Shown in pieces: positions 54,636-64,000 of a stretch of 64,000 bases of DNA. Within the stretch, counting starts at the first letter, position 1, and each line of letters starts with the position of its first letter. The notes under the pieces were generated by a model. That model had not been told where the DNA came from, did no database searches, and saw only the letters and a program-made list of their open reading frames with translations. The position numbers and the translations under genes were made by a program. The stretch comes from an uncultured Psychrobacter sp. (GTDB lineage: Bacteria > Pseudomonadota > Gammaproteobacteria > Pseudomonadales > Moraxellaceae). The stretch is from positions 124,001 through 188,000 of the forward strand of contig CANLDW010000002.1 of NCBI GenBank assembly GCA_947489525.1, given 5' to 3'.

Positions 54636-55535
54636 ATGCCAGAATTACCTGAAGTTGAAACCACCAAAAAAAGTCTTGAGCCTTTACTAGGTCAAGATGT
54701 GCAAGACGTGCAAGTCTTACAGCCAAAGCTGCGCTGGTCCATGCCAGATGATTTAGACCAGCTAAAAAGTCATACTTTAACTCATGTAGCGCGGCGGGCA
54801 AAGTATTTAATACTTACCTTTGCGCCCTCAAAGACAACTGCAAACGACGCCAAAAGTGGCGAGCATAAACTGTTAATTCACCTTGGTATGTCTGGTAGTC
54901 TACAGCAGCATTCGTATGGCAGTGAGACACGTAAACACGACCATCTCATACTCATTTTTAAAAACGCTCATGACGTCTTAACTCAGCTACACTATCACGA
55001 TCCAAGGCGTTTTGGTTCGGTACTGTGGTACAAAGACTACGGCGCAAAACTACTGAATCATTTGGGCGTTGAGCCGTTATCCGCTGCCTTTAACGCAGAT
55101 TATTTATATCAGCTTATCCAGCGCACCTCCGGCGAGGCAACTAACAAGCGCCCGATTACCCGCGCTATTAAGTCGGTCATTATGGAACAGCAGGTGGTCG
55201 TCGGTGTCGGCAATATATACGCAACCGAAAGTCTTTACTTAGCAAAGATACATCCAGCAACGCCAGCTTGTGAGTTAACGCAAGCGCAAATCAAGACCTT
55301 GGTAGATCACATTAAGGTTATTTTAGAAAAGGCGATCGCGCTTGGCGGCTCTACGCTCAGGGACTTTACAGTCGCAAGCGGTCAGACAGGATATTTTCAG
55401 CAAACGCTAAATGTATATGGCAGACAAGGTGAAAACTGCTTAGATTGTCAAAGTACGCTTGATAACATCAAGCTAAATGGACGAGCGAGTGTTTATTGTC
55501 CTACTTGTCAGCCTGTCTCAAGCTCATCCAAATAA
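54636..55535 (+). CDS. mutM: Formamidopyrimidine-DNA glycosylase
   Basis: Removes 8-oxoguanine and ring-opened purines from DNA. 299 residues. The catalytic N-terminus PELPEVE (P1 after Met removal, E2) is exact. VVGVGNIYATESLY carries the helix-two-turn-helix. The C-terminal zinc finger has CLDCQSTLDNIKL and YCPTCQ. It follows relA by 81 bp. Length is slightly above the usual 270 because of short loops. Confidence 0.97.
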   Translation: MPELPEVETTKKSLEPLLGQDVQDVQVLQPKLRWSMPDDLDQLKSHTLTHVARRAKYLILTFAPSKTTANDAKSGEHKLLIHLGMSGSLQQHSYGSETRKHDHLILIFKNAHDVLTQLHYHDPRRFGSVLWYKDYGAKLLNHLGVEPLSAAFNADYLYQLIQRTSGEATNKRPITRAIKSVIMEQQVVVGVGNIYATESLYLAKIHPATPACELTQAQIKTLVDHIKVILEKAIALGGSTLRDFTVASGQTGYFQQTLNVYGRQGENCLDCQSTLDNIKLNGRASVYCPTCQPVSSSSK

Positions 55536-55730
55536 AGATAGAAGTTAAAACGTTTAGTAAAACCTATTAAGGTATTTTAGTTGCTTATTAGCCGACAACT
55601 TGGTTTAATAGGGTCAGTTATTACATAATTTGTGTATAGCATTTACTTATCTGTAATATTTATTATGCCTTGGTAGTGATATTAATTACAGCTACCACCT
55701 TATATTCCCTATAAGCTTTAGGATAACATC

Positions 55731-56171
55731 ATGACGGTACAAGCCAAATCTACCATTAAGCATAAACTTCTTATGACATTAGCCTGCACCAGTTTAGTAG
55801 CTGCTAGCATGCAGTCCGCTGTTGCCGCCATAGAGATTGATGAGACTGATTTTGGTCCCTCTTATGAAACTATGGTCGTTGATACGGTTGTCGGTAAGCC
55901 CTTACAACTAGTAGCCGCCGTAACAGGTACCGCTGCCTATTTGGTAAGTCTGCCCTTCTCCCTTATCGGCGGAAACGCTGATCAAGCCCAGCGTAAGTTA
56001 TTTGTAGAGCCTTGGGATGCTATGGGACGCTGCTTGGGTTGTACGGTTGCTGAAGACAACTACTACAAGTCACAAGCTTTGGATCCTAATGATAATGTCG
56101 TACGTATCGTTGTAGACCAGCCATCAGAGGTTATTATTAGTACGGATGATTACGTTGTGGTTTCGCCTTAG
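55731..56171 (+). CDS. Exported hypothetical protein
   Basis: 146 residues. A signal peptide (about 1-33, cleaved near VAA) precedes a mature part with one hydrophobic stretch (VAAVTGTAAYLVSLPFSLIGG). A Cys-containing motif follows: EPWDAMGRCLGCT. The C-terminus is acidic and beta-like (VVRIVVDQPSEVIISTDDYVVVSP). I do not recognise a characterised family. Its ribosome site AGGATAAC is good and a strong terminator follows, so it is probably a real expressed gene. Location is likely periplasm or outer envelope. Confidence 0.75.
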   Translation: MTVQAKSTIKHKLLMTLACTSLVAASMQSAVAAIEIDETDFGPSYETMVVDTVVGKPLQLVAAVTGTAAYLVSLPFSLIGGNADQAQRKLFVEPWDAMGRCLGCTVAEDNYYKSQALDPNDNVVRIVVDQPSEVIISTDDYVVVSP

Positions 56172-56225
56172 TAAATCTGGTATAACAGACATTTAAACAG
56201 CTAGACGATACATTAAAAACAGCAA

Positions 56226-56256
56226 AAAAAAGGCTAACATAGCGTTAGCCTTTTTT
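56226..56256. terminator. Bidirectional terminator before typA
   Basis: AAAAAAGGCTAAC / GTTAGCCTTTTTT (13-bp perfect stem), loop ATAGC. It separates the exported-protein gene from convergent typA. Confidence 0.93.
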
Positions 56257-56276
56257 ATTACTTAACTACAAGTCAA

Positions 56277-58124
56277 TTATGCATTCTTTTTACGGCCGTG
56301 ACGCTTACGCTCACTTTCAGTCAAGTAGCGCTTACGTAGACGAATCGCTTTTGGCGTCACTTCAACTAATTCGTCATCTTGGATGTATTCAAGCGCTTGC
56401 TCTAGAGTAAACTTAATCGCAGGCGTTAAAGTTAACGCTTCATCAGTACCACTAGCACGTACGTTAGTGAGCTGCTTAGCTGTCGTTGGGTTAACCGCCA
56501 TATCATCACTACGTGAATTTTGACCAACAATCATACCTTCATAGACTTCCAGCTGCGGCTCAGCGAACAGCTTACCACGCTTTTGCAAGTTAAATAGAGC
56601 GAAACCTAGGCATGTACCTGTAGCCATAGACACTAGTACGCCGTTAGTACGACCGCCGACATCACCAACCTTTTGTGGACCATAGTGAGAAAAGCTTGAG
56701 GTTAAGATACCCGAACCTGAGGTTAGCGTTAAAAACTCCGAGCGAAAGCCAATCAGACCACGAGCAGGAACCGTAGCTTCAATACGCATACGACCTTTGC
56801 CATCAAGCTCCATATTGGTCATCTCGCCTTTACGTAAGCCTACTTGTTCCATAATCGCACCTTGATGCTGTTCTTCAACATCAAAGACTACATTTTCATA
56901 CGGCTCTTGTAGTTTACCATCGACTTCTTTGACAATAACTTCTGGACCAGACACCCCAAGCTCAAAACCTTCACGGCGCATATTTTCAATCAATACTGAC
57001 AAATGCAGCTCACCGCGACCTGATACTTTAAATTTATCAGGAGACTCAGTGTCTTCAACACGTAGTGCCACGTTATGGATCAGCTCACGCTCTAAGCGCT
57101 CTCGAATATTACGCGACGTCACAAACTTACCTTCACGACCTGCAAAAGGCGAATTGTTAACTTGGAAGTTCATCGATACCGTTGGCTCATCCACAGTAAG
57201 CGGCGGCAAAGCTTCAACGTTGTTCGGATCACAGATGGTGTCTGAGATGTTCAAAGCATCAATACCTGTGATACATACAATATCACCTGCTTGCGCTGCG
57301 TCTACTTCGATACGTTCAAGACCGTGGTAACCCATAATCTTAAGAATACGACCATTACGCGTATTACCGTTTTTATCGATAACCGTTACTTGCGTATTAG
57401 TACTAATGCGACCGCGCTGAATACGGCCAATACCGATTACACCAACGAAGCTATTGTAGTCAAGGCTCGATATTTGCATACGAAATGGTGCGTCAGCATC
57501 CACTTGCGGCGGCTGTACCACGTCGACAATAGTTTTAAATAGTGGCGTCATATCGTCAGCTAAATTATCAGCTTCTAAACCTGCAATACCATTTAATGCG
57601 GAAGCATAAACAACTGGAAAATCGAGCTGCTCATCAGTAGCACCAAGATTATCGAACAAATCAAAGATCTGCTCCATAACCCAATCCGGACGCGAACCAG
57701 GGCGGTCAATTTTATTGATGACAACGATAGGCTTTAGACCCTGCTCAAACGCCTTTTGAGTCACAAAGCGAGTCTGCGGCATAGGACCGTCAACCGCATC
57801 AACTACTAAAAGTACGCAGTCCACCATTGACATAACACGCTCAACTTCCCCGCCAAAATCAGCGTGGCCTGGGGTATCGACAATGTTGATACGGTATTCA
57901 GTACCATCGCTGTTGTCTGTCCATCTAATAGCAGTATTCTTCGCTAGAATAGTAATACCACGTTCTTGCTCGATGTCACCTGAATCCATTGCCCGTTCAG
58001 CAATATTAGCTCGATCGCCAAAGGTACCAGACTGATGAAGTAACTTATCAACCAAAGTAGTTTTACCGTGGTCAACGTGGGCAATGATTGCAATATTACG
58101 CAGGTGTTTAATGTCGTTCGCCAT
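56277..58124 (-). CDS. typA: Ribosome-binding GTPase TypA/BipA
   Basis: A translational GTPase that helps ribosome assembly and adaptation to cold and stress. 615 residues. The G motifs are [10 protein letters not shown] (15-24), [12 protein letters not shown], and [11 protein letters not shown]. The EF-G-like domains follow, and the TypA-specific C-terminus ends in [17 protein letters not shown]. Length is normal. Single-gene unit on the minus strand. Confidence 0.96.
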   Translation of the reverse strand: MANDIKHLRNIAIIAHVDHGKTTLVDKLLHQSGTFGDRANIAERAMDSGDIEQERGITILAKNTAIRWTDNSDGTEYRINIVDTPGHADFGGEVERVMSMVDCVLLVVDAVDGPMPQTRFVTQKAFEQGLKPIVVINKIDRPGSRPDWVMEQIFDLFDNLGATDEQLDFPVVYASALNGIAGLEADNLADDMTPLFKTIVDVVQPPQVDADAPFRMQISSLDYNSFVGVIGIGRIQRGRISTNTQVTVIDKNGNTRNGRILKIMGYHGLERIEVDAAQAGDIVCITGIDALNISDTICDPNNVEALPPLTVDEPTVSMNFQVNNSPFAGREGKFVTSRNIRERLERELIHNVALRVEDTESPDKFKVSGRGELHLSVLIENMRREGFELGVSGPEVIVKEVDGKLQEPYENVVFDVEEQHQGAIMEQVGLRKGEMTNMELDGKGRMRIEATVPARGLIGFRSEFLTLTSGSGILTSSFSHYGPQKVGDVGGRTNGVLVSMATGTCLGFALFNLQKRGKLFAEPQLEVYEGMIVGQNSRSDDMAVNPTTAKQLTNVRASGTDEALTLTPAIKFTLEQALEYIQDDELVEVTPKAIRLRKRYLTESERKRHGRKKNA

Positions 58125-58361
58125 ATAAAATGCTCGTTTTGTCTTAAAAAATGTAGTAGCAGTGATTTACTGCTAAATAATAAAGAGTAGTAGATGAAGC
58201 TGCTACTAAATGTACTTCTAGGCTATACAATACAAACACTATGAGAACGGTGATACAAATCTTAGTCGCGTTTTATAAACTCATAGCGTATTTGGGCGGC
58301 TAGTATAGCATTATTGCGATATAGGTTTGTGCAATAACTTAGCTATATAATAATATAAATA
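58125..58361. other. typA upstream spacer
   Basis: About 240 bp, AT-rich, no gene visible. It should hold the typA promoter; no clear pair of boxes found. Confidence 0.35.
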
Positions 58362-58391
58362 AAAAAAGCCACCCTATAGGGCGGCTTTTTT
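58362..58391 (-). terminator. Terminator after the OmpA-family gene
   Basis: AAAAAAGCC and GGCTTTTTT flank the 10-bp palindrome CCCTATAGGG, with one A-C mismatch between. The A-run gives a U-tail on the minus strand, 36 bp past the stop codon. Confidence 0.88.
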
Positions 58392-58426
58392 GTAACTTAA
58401 TATATAAGTTAAAGACCTAATATCAT

Positions 58427-59629
58427 TTACTGAACAACCATATCTTTAGTTTGCTCAACAGTCATCGCTTTATCACCAGTGATGATAGCGTAGACACGAC
58501 GGTTCATTGCGCGACCTTCTTCAGTGTCGTTTGGCGCGATTGGACGGTCATAACCGTAACCAATAGTTGATAGACGGTTCGGTGCAATACCAAACTGGTT
58601 AGTCAACATAGACTTCACAGCAACCGCACGAGCTTCAGATAGACGTTGGTTGTAACGTGCTGAAGGACCAGTTTTAGAAGCGTGACCTTCAATGCTAGCT
58701 GTAGAGTTAGGATACTCGCGCATCTTCTCTGCTACTTTAGCGATTTCTGGCTGGTACTGTGCTTTGATGTTAGATTTGTCGTTATCAAAGAATACACGTA
58801 GCTCCATCTTGAGCTCATCGATAACGTCAACAGCTACTGGGCAACCACGAGCGTCTACAACGACGTTCATAGGAGTACCTGGACATGCATCAATACTATC
58901 TGGTACGCCGTCGCCGTCTGAATCAACATCTTGCTCAACAACAACTACAGGAACCGTCTCTACAACTTCAGGAAGCATAGGCTCTTGCATTGGAGGAACA
59001 GCTACTGTTGGTGCTAAGTGACCACCAAGAACCACTTCTAAACCAGCTAAGGCCATGCCTTCCCACCAGTTGTTATCGAAGTTATGAATTGCACGAGCTT
59101 CACCACGTAAGCTTAACGCATCATTAATACGATACATCGCACCTAAACCTAAGTTACCAATCGTATCAGTAGTCTCAGCAACTCTGTCACCAGAATCATC
59201 TTCGATCTCAAGCTTAGAACGACCAGCACCGATTAGCATATATGGCTTGAATGAGCTATCAGTGTATCCTGTGAACTCTTCAGTACCGATCAAGAAGTTA
59301 CCAGTGATCATCTCTTGCTCTGCATCATAACCATCTAATTCATCATCATTAGCGTCAAGAGTATCAGTATTAGATACACCATACTCTACTTGGAACTGAG
59401 TAGAAGGCGTTAGTTCAATACCAAGAGCGGCACCAGTATATAGGCCGTCTTCTTTGTAATAGCGTTCGCCATTACCATCATCATTCTGTAATAAATCAAG
59501 TTGATCATCATCAGCACCTTCGCTGTAATGATAACCAAGTAACAAGGGGCTAATAGTAACACCAGCGTGAGCAGCTAGTGGTGCAGCGGTCACTGCTACT
59601 AGGGCTAGAGCGATTTTATTCAATTTCAT
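58427..59629 (-). CDS. OmpA-family outer membrane protein
   Basis: 400 residues. A signal peptide (about 1-22, cut after AHA) precedes an N-terminal eight-stranded beta-barrel (to about 205) with acidic loops. A Pro/Val-rich hinge includes a type 3 calcium-binding repeat (DVDSDGDGVPDSIDACPGTP, about 235-255). The C-terminal OmpA peptidoglycan-binding domain has IEGHASKTGPSARYNQRLSEARA and GYGYDRPIAPNDTEEGRAMNRRV. It anchors the outer membrane to the cell wall. The GGAGGA ribosome site and long AT-rich upstream region fit high expression. Confidence 0.95.
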   Translation of the reverse strand: MKLNKIALALVAVTAAPLAAHAGVTISPLLLGYHYSEGADDDQLDLLQNDDGNGERYYKEDGLYTGAALGIELTPSTQFQVEYGVSNTDTLDANDDELDGYDAEQEMITGNFLIGTEEFTGYTDSSFKPYMLIGAGRSKLEIEDDSGDRVAETTDTIGNLGLGAMYRINDALSLRGEARAIHNFDNNWWEGMALAGLEVVLGGHLAPTVAVPPMQEPMLPEVVETVPVVVVEQDVDSDGDGVPDSIDACPGTPMNVVVDARGCPVAVDVIDELKMELRVFFDNDKSNIKAQYQPEIAKVAEKMREYPNSTASIEGHASKTGPSARYNQRLSEARAVAVKSMLTNQFGIAPNRLSTIGYGYDRPIAPNDTEEGRAMNRRVYAIITGDKAMTVEQTKDMVVQ

Positions 59630-59640
59630 GGACTTCCTCC

Positions 59641-60010
59641 AAAGGATAATTTTAGTAATGCATTAAGCAAAACCACTTCTAAAGATACCTTAAAACTCAA
59701 AATCAGGCACCTTTTACGAATCTGAAATTACAAGGCAAAACCAATTAAGAAGTAGCTTAGCTACAATTAAATCAGTTTACAACTTTTTTCATAGATCAGC
59801 TACACATTATTACACGATAATGTCGTAACTAAAACACAATAGTTAGCTTAGCTTACTGAGTACTAACATGCATTATCGATAAAACCTCTGCTTGTCAGTT
59901 GACAATAAGTTGTATTATCAAACCATGTTTACTTAATCTTGCGTAGTTTAATACAAACTATTTTTATTCTCTATCTATAAAATTATTAGTTCACTAATTG
60001 AAACATTTTT
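59641..60010. other. AT-rich spacer upstream of the OmpA-family gene
   Basis: About 370 bp very rich in A+T, no gene visible. It separates the divergent OmpA-family and FimT-like genes and must include the porin promoter. Confidence 0.4.
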
Positions 60011-60040
60011 TGACATAAGCTCTATATTTTGTTTATATTA
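60011..60040 (+). promoter_or_regulatory. Candidate sigma-70 promoter for the FimT-like gene
   Basis: A perfect TTGACA at 60011-60016, 18 bases, then TATATT at 60035-60040. Start of transcription would be near 60047, 75 bp before the ATG. Confidence 0.6.
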
Positions 60041-60121
60041 CAATAATAAACATTATTTCAATCTTAAGCGCAATGTTTAGTCCTGACCTCAAAATTATTA
60101 GCCTATAAGTGACCAAATGCC

Positions 60122-60673
60122 ATGAATCAATTATTTACAAGGGGGAAGACACAAGGTTTCACTCTTGTAGAATTAATGGTGACTGTACTGCTACTGGCTA
60201 TCATTGCGACTATTGCCACTCCTTTTATTCTATCGCAGCTGGCAAATATGGAAGCCAAACGTATTCGTCATACCGTTACTGATATTCTATCCATTGCTAA
60301 AGCTGAAAGTTTAATAAGACGACAAGAAGTTATCGCTTGCTTATCTGACTCTAGTGGACGCTGTGATAAGAACAGTAGTCGATCTTTACTATTGTTTATC
60401 GATAGCAATGATAATCATCATTTTGATAATGGCGCAGATATTCTTATAAACAGACAACACCTCGACCCTAAGTACGCTACTGTATGCCTGCATGCTGGTC
60501 GGCGTCACTACATAAAGTTTGCCAGTGATACCGGTAAGCCGCGCGGTCATTTTGGTCATATCAAATATTGCCCAACCTCTTCTTATAATAAATCTAAGTA
60601 TCAAGTCTCTTTTAGCAACCTAGGTAGAATTACTTATAAACCTAATAATAAGCATCCTACTGATTGCCATTAG
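60122..60673 (+). CDS. FimT/GspH-type pseudopilin
   Basis: 183 residues. A type IV prepilin leader ends KTQG|FTLVELM, with E5 of the mature protein (E17 of the precursor) and a hydrophobic helix (VTVLLLAIIATIATPFIL). The globular part has four cysteines (IACLSD, GRCDK, TVCLHA, KYCPT), plus the closing C of TDCH, and basic surface. FimT-type minor pilins are linked to pilus priming and DNA uptake in related bacteria. It is isolated here, with no other pilus gene in the window. Confidence 0.85.
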   Translation: MNQLFTRGKTQGFTLVELMVTVLLLAIIATIATPFILSQLANMEAKRIRHTVTDILSIAKAESLIRRQEVIACLSDSSGRCDKNSSRSLLLFIDSNDNHHFDNGADILINRQHLDPKYATVCLHAGRRHYIKFASDTGKPRGHFGHIKYCPTSSYNKSKYQVSFSNLGRITYKPNNKHPTDCH

Positions 60674-60776
60674 CAAGATACACTGCTTATTCTTGGGGTT
60701 TAGTGCGCTTAAGAGACACAGCGATATACCTTTTGACTTTTTTGCTAATAGTATTGAACTATTAATTAGTATTGAA

Positions 60777-61541
60777 CTACTGATAGCGCTGCTGCTGTTG
60801 CCAAAGCAGGCGACTTTGTAGCGGTTGATAGTCTAGCAGATGGTCGATCAGTTGTCGGTATAAACGCGACCATTCATCAAGGGTATCTATTGATATACTT
60901 TGCTGTGCCATCTTTAGAATATCGCTGCCTTCAAATACAGTACGAGCACTCGCTTCTAATGACTGCTCAGCATGGGCTATAGGAACTAAACCTACGTCAG
61001 GCAAAAATCGATATCTTGTGTCTACCTCAATAGGCGTCTCCATACTGTCTTGAGTTAAACTAAGCTCAAATCCCAGTTCAGTGAATAAATACTGCTCAAA
61101 ACGTCTTAAATTTAAGCGTAGCTCGTCAGCAGTTAAGGGCTGTTTTAACTGATTCAAGGTGTGTTGGTAGTGTTGCCATAGCTCTGGCATAGGATCATCG
61201 GTCGGCAATAGCCGCCATAAAATCTCATTCAGGTACAAAGCGGCATACTGCTGCTGACCACTTATTTGCTCATAAGATATAGATTTTTTTATAGCTTGCT
61301 TATTTGGACTAGATGGGATGGTTAAGTCTTGCTGTTCTGCGGAGGCAATATTGATTTGGCTAAAGGTTTTAAGGTCACGCTTGCCAGTAGCAAAAAGCTG
61401 TAGCGGAGTAAATAAGGGTGCACCTTTTTTGCCAACACCGTGTACCACGCCGTGCTGCTGTGAGAACAGATAATACAGCGCACGCTTTTCTTGATAAGGG
61501 CGCTGATGTAATAAGTAACCTACTAACGCTTCGTTACGCAT
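60777..61541 (-). CDS. recO: DNA repair protein RecO
   Basis: Helps load RecA at gaps in the RecFOR pathway. 254 residues. The N-terminal OB fold starts MRNEALVGYLLHQRPYQEKRALYYLFSQQHG. The helical C-terminal part has QYAALYLNEILWRLLPTDDP and RRFEQYLFTELGF. The zinc-binding cysteines of some RecO proteins are absent. It is downstream of era in the rnc-era-recO order, 36 bp apart. Confidence 0.93.
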   Translation of the reverse strand: MRNEALVGYLLHQRPYQEKRALYYLFSQQHGVVHGVGKKGAPLFTPLQLFATGKRDLKTFSQINIASAEQQDLTIPSSPNKQAIKKSISYEQISGQQQYAALYLNEILWRLLPTDDPMPELWQHYQHTLNQLKQPLTADELRLNLRRFEQYLFTELGFELSLTQDSMETPIEVDTRYRFLPDVGLVPIAHAEQSLEASARTVFEGSDILKMAQQSISIDTLDEWSRLYRQLIDHLLDYQPLQSRLLWQQQQRYQ

Positions 61542-61577
61542 ATCTGCTATCGCCTAAGCATAGTATGTATAGAGGGG

Positions 61578-62639
61578 TTAGTAACCTAAACTGGTCAGTG
61601 CGCGCTCATCATCAGACCAACCGCGTTTGACTTTGACCCATAAGGTAAGCATGACTTTTTTACCAAACAGTTGCTCCATATCTTGACGAGCATCAATCCC
61701 TACTTGCTTGATACGCTGACCTTTCTCACCGATGACAATCGCTTTTTGGCCATCGCGCTCAACGTATATGGTTGCATCGATGAACGTACAAGCTTTACGC
61801 GGGCGACCTGTTTTAGGATCTTTGTGCGCCGGCTCGTCTTTAAACTCATCGATCTGTACGGTTAAATCATAAGGGACTTCATCACCCGCACTACGCATGA
61901 TCTTTTCGCGCACAATCTCGCTCGCTAAAAAACGCTCTGAGCGATCAGTGATCTGTTCCGTATCATAGATAGGATCAGCGATAGGTAGATGTGAGGCAAT
62001 GACCTCTTGCAAGCGATCTAAGTTCTGACTCTTTAATGCCGATACCGGTACAATATCAGCAAAATCAAAGCTATCATTAAAGGTCTCGATAAGAGGTAAA
62101 ATAGCGCCTTTATCCTTTAGGGTATCTGCTTTATTAATTACCAATACCACTGTTAGATCAGTATCGCCAAGCTTCTGTAACGTCAGCAGGTCGTCATCAC
62201 GCCACTGATCCGAGTCCACCACAAATAGCACTAAATCAACATCCACTAGCGCTGATACCGCCGCTTTATTCATGCGCTCATTAATAGCGCGCACTTCGTT
62301 ACGATGGATACCTGGGGTATCAACAAACACCGCTTGCATCTCATCATTGGACAAAATGCCATGAATACGGTGGCGCGTCGTTTGCGGTTTACGCGAGGTA
62401 ATTGACAGCTTTTGTCCCAGCAAATGATTCATAAGCGTTGATTTACCAACGTTAGGACGTCCAACAATAGCAACGTAGCCTGCCTTAAAATTCGCTGGCG
62501 ACTTTGGCGCACTGGATGCAAAAAAAGCGTCAATAGCGGCATTGTCTTGCTCATTAGGCAAAGCATTATTAGCGTTTGTTTGCGCACTGTTTACGTCAGC
62601 TGTGTTCTGGTTGTCTAGCTTGTCTGTATTCTCTGTCAT
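61578..62639 (-). CDS. era: GTPase Era
   Basis: Binds 16S rRNA and acts in 30S assembly. 353 residues, about 50 longer than usual owing to an Asn/Ala/Asp-rich N-terminal tail. The G motifs are GRPNVGKST (about 59-67), DTPGIH and NKAD. A KH domain at the C-terminus has ATIYVERDGQKAIVIGEKGQRIKQVG. It lies between rnc and recO, the standard order. Confidence 0.96.
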   Translation of the reverse strand: MTENTDKLDNQNTADVNSAQTNANNALPNEQDNAAIDAFFASSAPKSPANFKAGYVAIVGRPNVGKSTLMNHLLGQKLSITSRKPQTTRHRIHGILSNDEMQAVFVDTPGIHRNEVRAINERMNKAAVSALVDVDLVLFVVDSDQWRDDDLLTLQKLGDTDLTVVLVINKADTLKDKGAILPLIETFNDSFDFADIVPVSALKSQNLDRLQEVIASHLPIADPIYDTEQITDRSERFLASEIVREKIMRSAGDEVPYDLTVQIDEFKDEPAHKDPKTGRPRKACTFIDATIYVERDGQKAIVIGEKGQRIKQVGIDARQDMEQLFGKKVMLTLWVKVKRGWSDDERALTSLGY

Positions 62640-62814
62640 ATTCTTAGCATTATCTTCATTATGTGGTAAGTCGATTATTTATACAGTGATATTATAATAG
62701 TAATCTTTTAAGGGATAGAGCACTGATATTATTTGTATTTAGAGTACTGTTCTGTGTTTCAGCCAGTATTAGAAATCGATTTGCTGAGAGCTAGGCGTAT
62801 TTATAGCGCATAAA

Positions 62815-63612
62815 CTAGGAACGCTTCTTCAAGGGACTTGATATCTTGTGCAACTGATTGATCATAAGCTCAGCTGCCTTTTGCTCAGCGATACGTCGAC
62901 TCTCTCCAGACTCGGTAATGTCGGGACAGTTAGGAAGGTTCACCTGACAGCGCACGACAAAGATCTGATGGGGGGCGTTGCCGCGCGTCTCAACTAGCTC
63001 GTAGTTTGGCAAGTCGTACTGTTTGGACTGTAGCCACTCTTGCAAGCGGCTTTTAGCATCTTTAAGCGCCTTTTGATCGTTAACGTTATCGATGAGATCG
63101 CCGTACCATGCCAGCACGCATTGACGCGTAATGTCTATATCTTGACTATCAAGATATATGGCACCAATCAGCGACTCTACCGCGTCCGCTAAGATAGAAG
63201 CACGATGACGTCCGCCCCCTTTACGCTCACCTACGCCTAGTATGAGATGATTTGAGAGGTCTAGGTTTTGGGCGATAGTGACCAGCGACTCTTGACGTAC
63301 AAGCGTAGCACGCATACGAGTTAGACGTCCTTCGTTTTGATTGGGATAGCGATGGTATAACGCCTCGCCCACAATCATACCTAAGAGCGCATCACCTAAA
63401 AACTCCAAACGCTCGTAGTTTTTTTTGCTGTCATAAGAGCGGTGAGTGAGTGCAAGCTTAGGGAGTCCTAGATTATCAAAAGCATAGCCTAATTTGCGCG
63501 TCAGAACCGCTAAGCGTTGTACAAACTCTGCGCTAACAGCTGGCGTCTCAATAGCGTGGCTTTCGCTTTGAGTAGCAAGCGGCGTCTGATTGGCGTGCAA
63601 AATTGGTTTCAT
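62815..63612 (-). CDS. rnc: Ribonuclease III
   Basis: Cuts double-stranded RNA, including rRNA precursors. 265 residues. The signature ERLEFLGDALLGM carries the metal-binding Glu and Asp. A second acid cluster is in DAVESLIGAIYLD. The double-stranded RNA-binding domain at the C-terminus reads DAKSRLQEWLQSKQYDLPNYELV and AEQKAAELMI. An extra N-terminal tail of about 30 residues is present. It is upstream of era (175 bp) and downstream of the DUF4845 gene. Confidence 0.96.
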   Translation of the reverse strand: MKPILHANQTPLATQSESHAIETPAVSAEFVQRLAVLTRKLGYAFDNLGLPKLALTHRSYDSKKNYERLEFLGDALLGMIVGEALYHRYPNQNEGRLTRMRATLVRQESLVTIAQNLDLSNHLILGVGERKGGGRHRASILADAVESLIGAIYLDSQDIDITRQCVLAWYGDLIDNVNDQKALKDAKSRLQEWLQSKQYDLPNYELVETRGNAPHQIFVVRCQVNLPNCPDITESGESRRIAEQKAAELMINQLHKISSPLKKRS

Positions 63613-63689
63613 GCGTAGCTTTTGGCTATCCTTTGTCTTATCGTCAGTCGATTATGTCTGTTAATCTTAGGTTGTGCTGATATATCGTT

Positions 63690-64000
63690 TTAATCGGCAA
63701 CCACTGCTTCAATATCACCTTCGAACCGATTAACGATATCGACGTTGCCAAATAAATTATTGGTCTTTTCGTACTTTTTGTATATCGCCAACTGACCCGT
63801 TTTTTTGTCAGTGAAGCTAAATACCTCTTCGGCCCTAGTATCGTAATCCGCATTAATAGACAACTGGCGATCTACGCGTTCAACGAATTGTTTTGCAGTT
63901 TCGCCTTTATCATTTGCTTCTTTAAGCTGTGCCCCTAATGTCTTTGTCAGCTGATAATCACCAACTTGCGCAGGTACAATAGCAATCATTAATTTGACAG
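63690..64000 (-). CDS. DUF4845 family protein, N-terminus outside window
   Basis: The open frame runs from a stop at 63690 past the right window edge; no stop is met before base 64000, so the start is beyond it. Visible residues (about 103) include VPAQVGDYQLTKTLGAQLKE, then a domain ending in LAIYKKYEKTNNLFGNVDIVNRFEG. This agrees with DUF4845, a small membrane-anchored family commonly encoded between lepB and rnc. Function unknown. The apparent ATG at 63989 is internal. Confidence 0.75.
   Translation of the reverse strand, partial: VKLMIAIVPAQVGDYQLTKTLGAQLKEANDKGETAKQFVERVDRQLSINADYDTRAEEVFSFTDKKTGQLAIYKKYEKTNNLFGNVDIVNRFEGDIEAVVAD

Overview
The window is ordinary chromosomal DNA of a gammaproteobacterium, most likely Psychrobacter or a close relative in Moraxellaceae. 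This is inferred from protein style (OmpA-like porin with a type 3 repeat hinge, MetX with extra inserts), moderate GC with AT-rich spacers, and gene order: gacS-cysM-(exonuclease)-rlmD-relA, DUF4845-rnc-era-recO, ileS-lspA and rpsB-tsf. I see no rRNA, tRNA, transposase, prophage or CRISPR array.

Layout. 1-5.4 kb is a peroxide-defence island: ahpF (cut by the window edge), a small DUF465 gene, ahpC, divergent oxyR, an HD-domain gene and ohr. 5.5-12.2 kb holds polA, a small membrane protein, an SDR gene followed by a remnant of a second SDR, an acidic unknown protein and hemH. 12.5-21.7 kb carries metX-metW, a Sel1-repeat lipoprotein-like secreted protein, trhO, a DUF488 gene, an exported HIUase/transthyretin-like protein, and serA divergent from a D-2-hydroxyglutarate-dehydrogenase-like flavoprotein. 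21.8-28.5 kb has a BLUF blue-light sensor with a C-terminal membrane helix, a GNAT-nitrilase fusion, and ileS-lspA.

28.7-30.1 kb is the one clear accessory module: an orphan PAAR-domain protein with an AT-rich, glycine-rich C-terminal half, followed 20 bp later by a two-helix membrane protein. It reads as a type VI secretion effector-immunity pair. 30.3-44.2 kb returns to household genes: GST, macrodomain, cold-shock/DUF1294, FKBP, aldo/keto reductase, plsC, hflX, lrgA-lrgB, a lytic transglycosylase, tsf and rpsB, a Bcr/CflA transporter and a crotonase. 44.2-55.5 kb is gacS, cysM, a PolB-like exonuclease, rlmD, relA and mutM. 55.7-64 kb is an exported unknown, typA, an OmpA-family porin, a FimT-like pseudopilin, recO, era, rnc and a truncated DUF4845 gene.

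The spacers are notable. Many strong bidirectional terminators separate convergent genes. Several short direct tandem repeats (5-18 bp units) and at least three larger imperfect palindromes of 70-125 bp lie only between genes. A perfect 7-9-7 dyad lies between ahpC and oxyR, a 17-bp palindrome lies upstream of ahpF, and a 15/19 Fur-box match lies upstream of the DUF465 gene. All functional calls come from reading motifs by eye; no database search was run.
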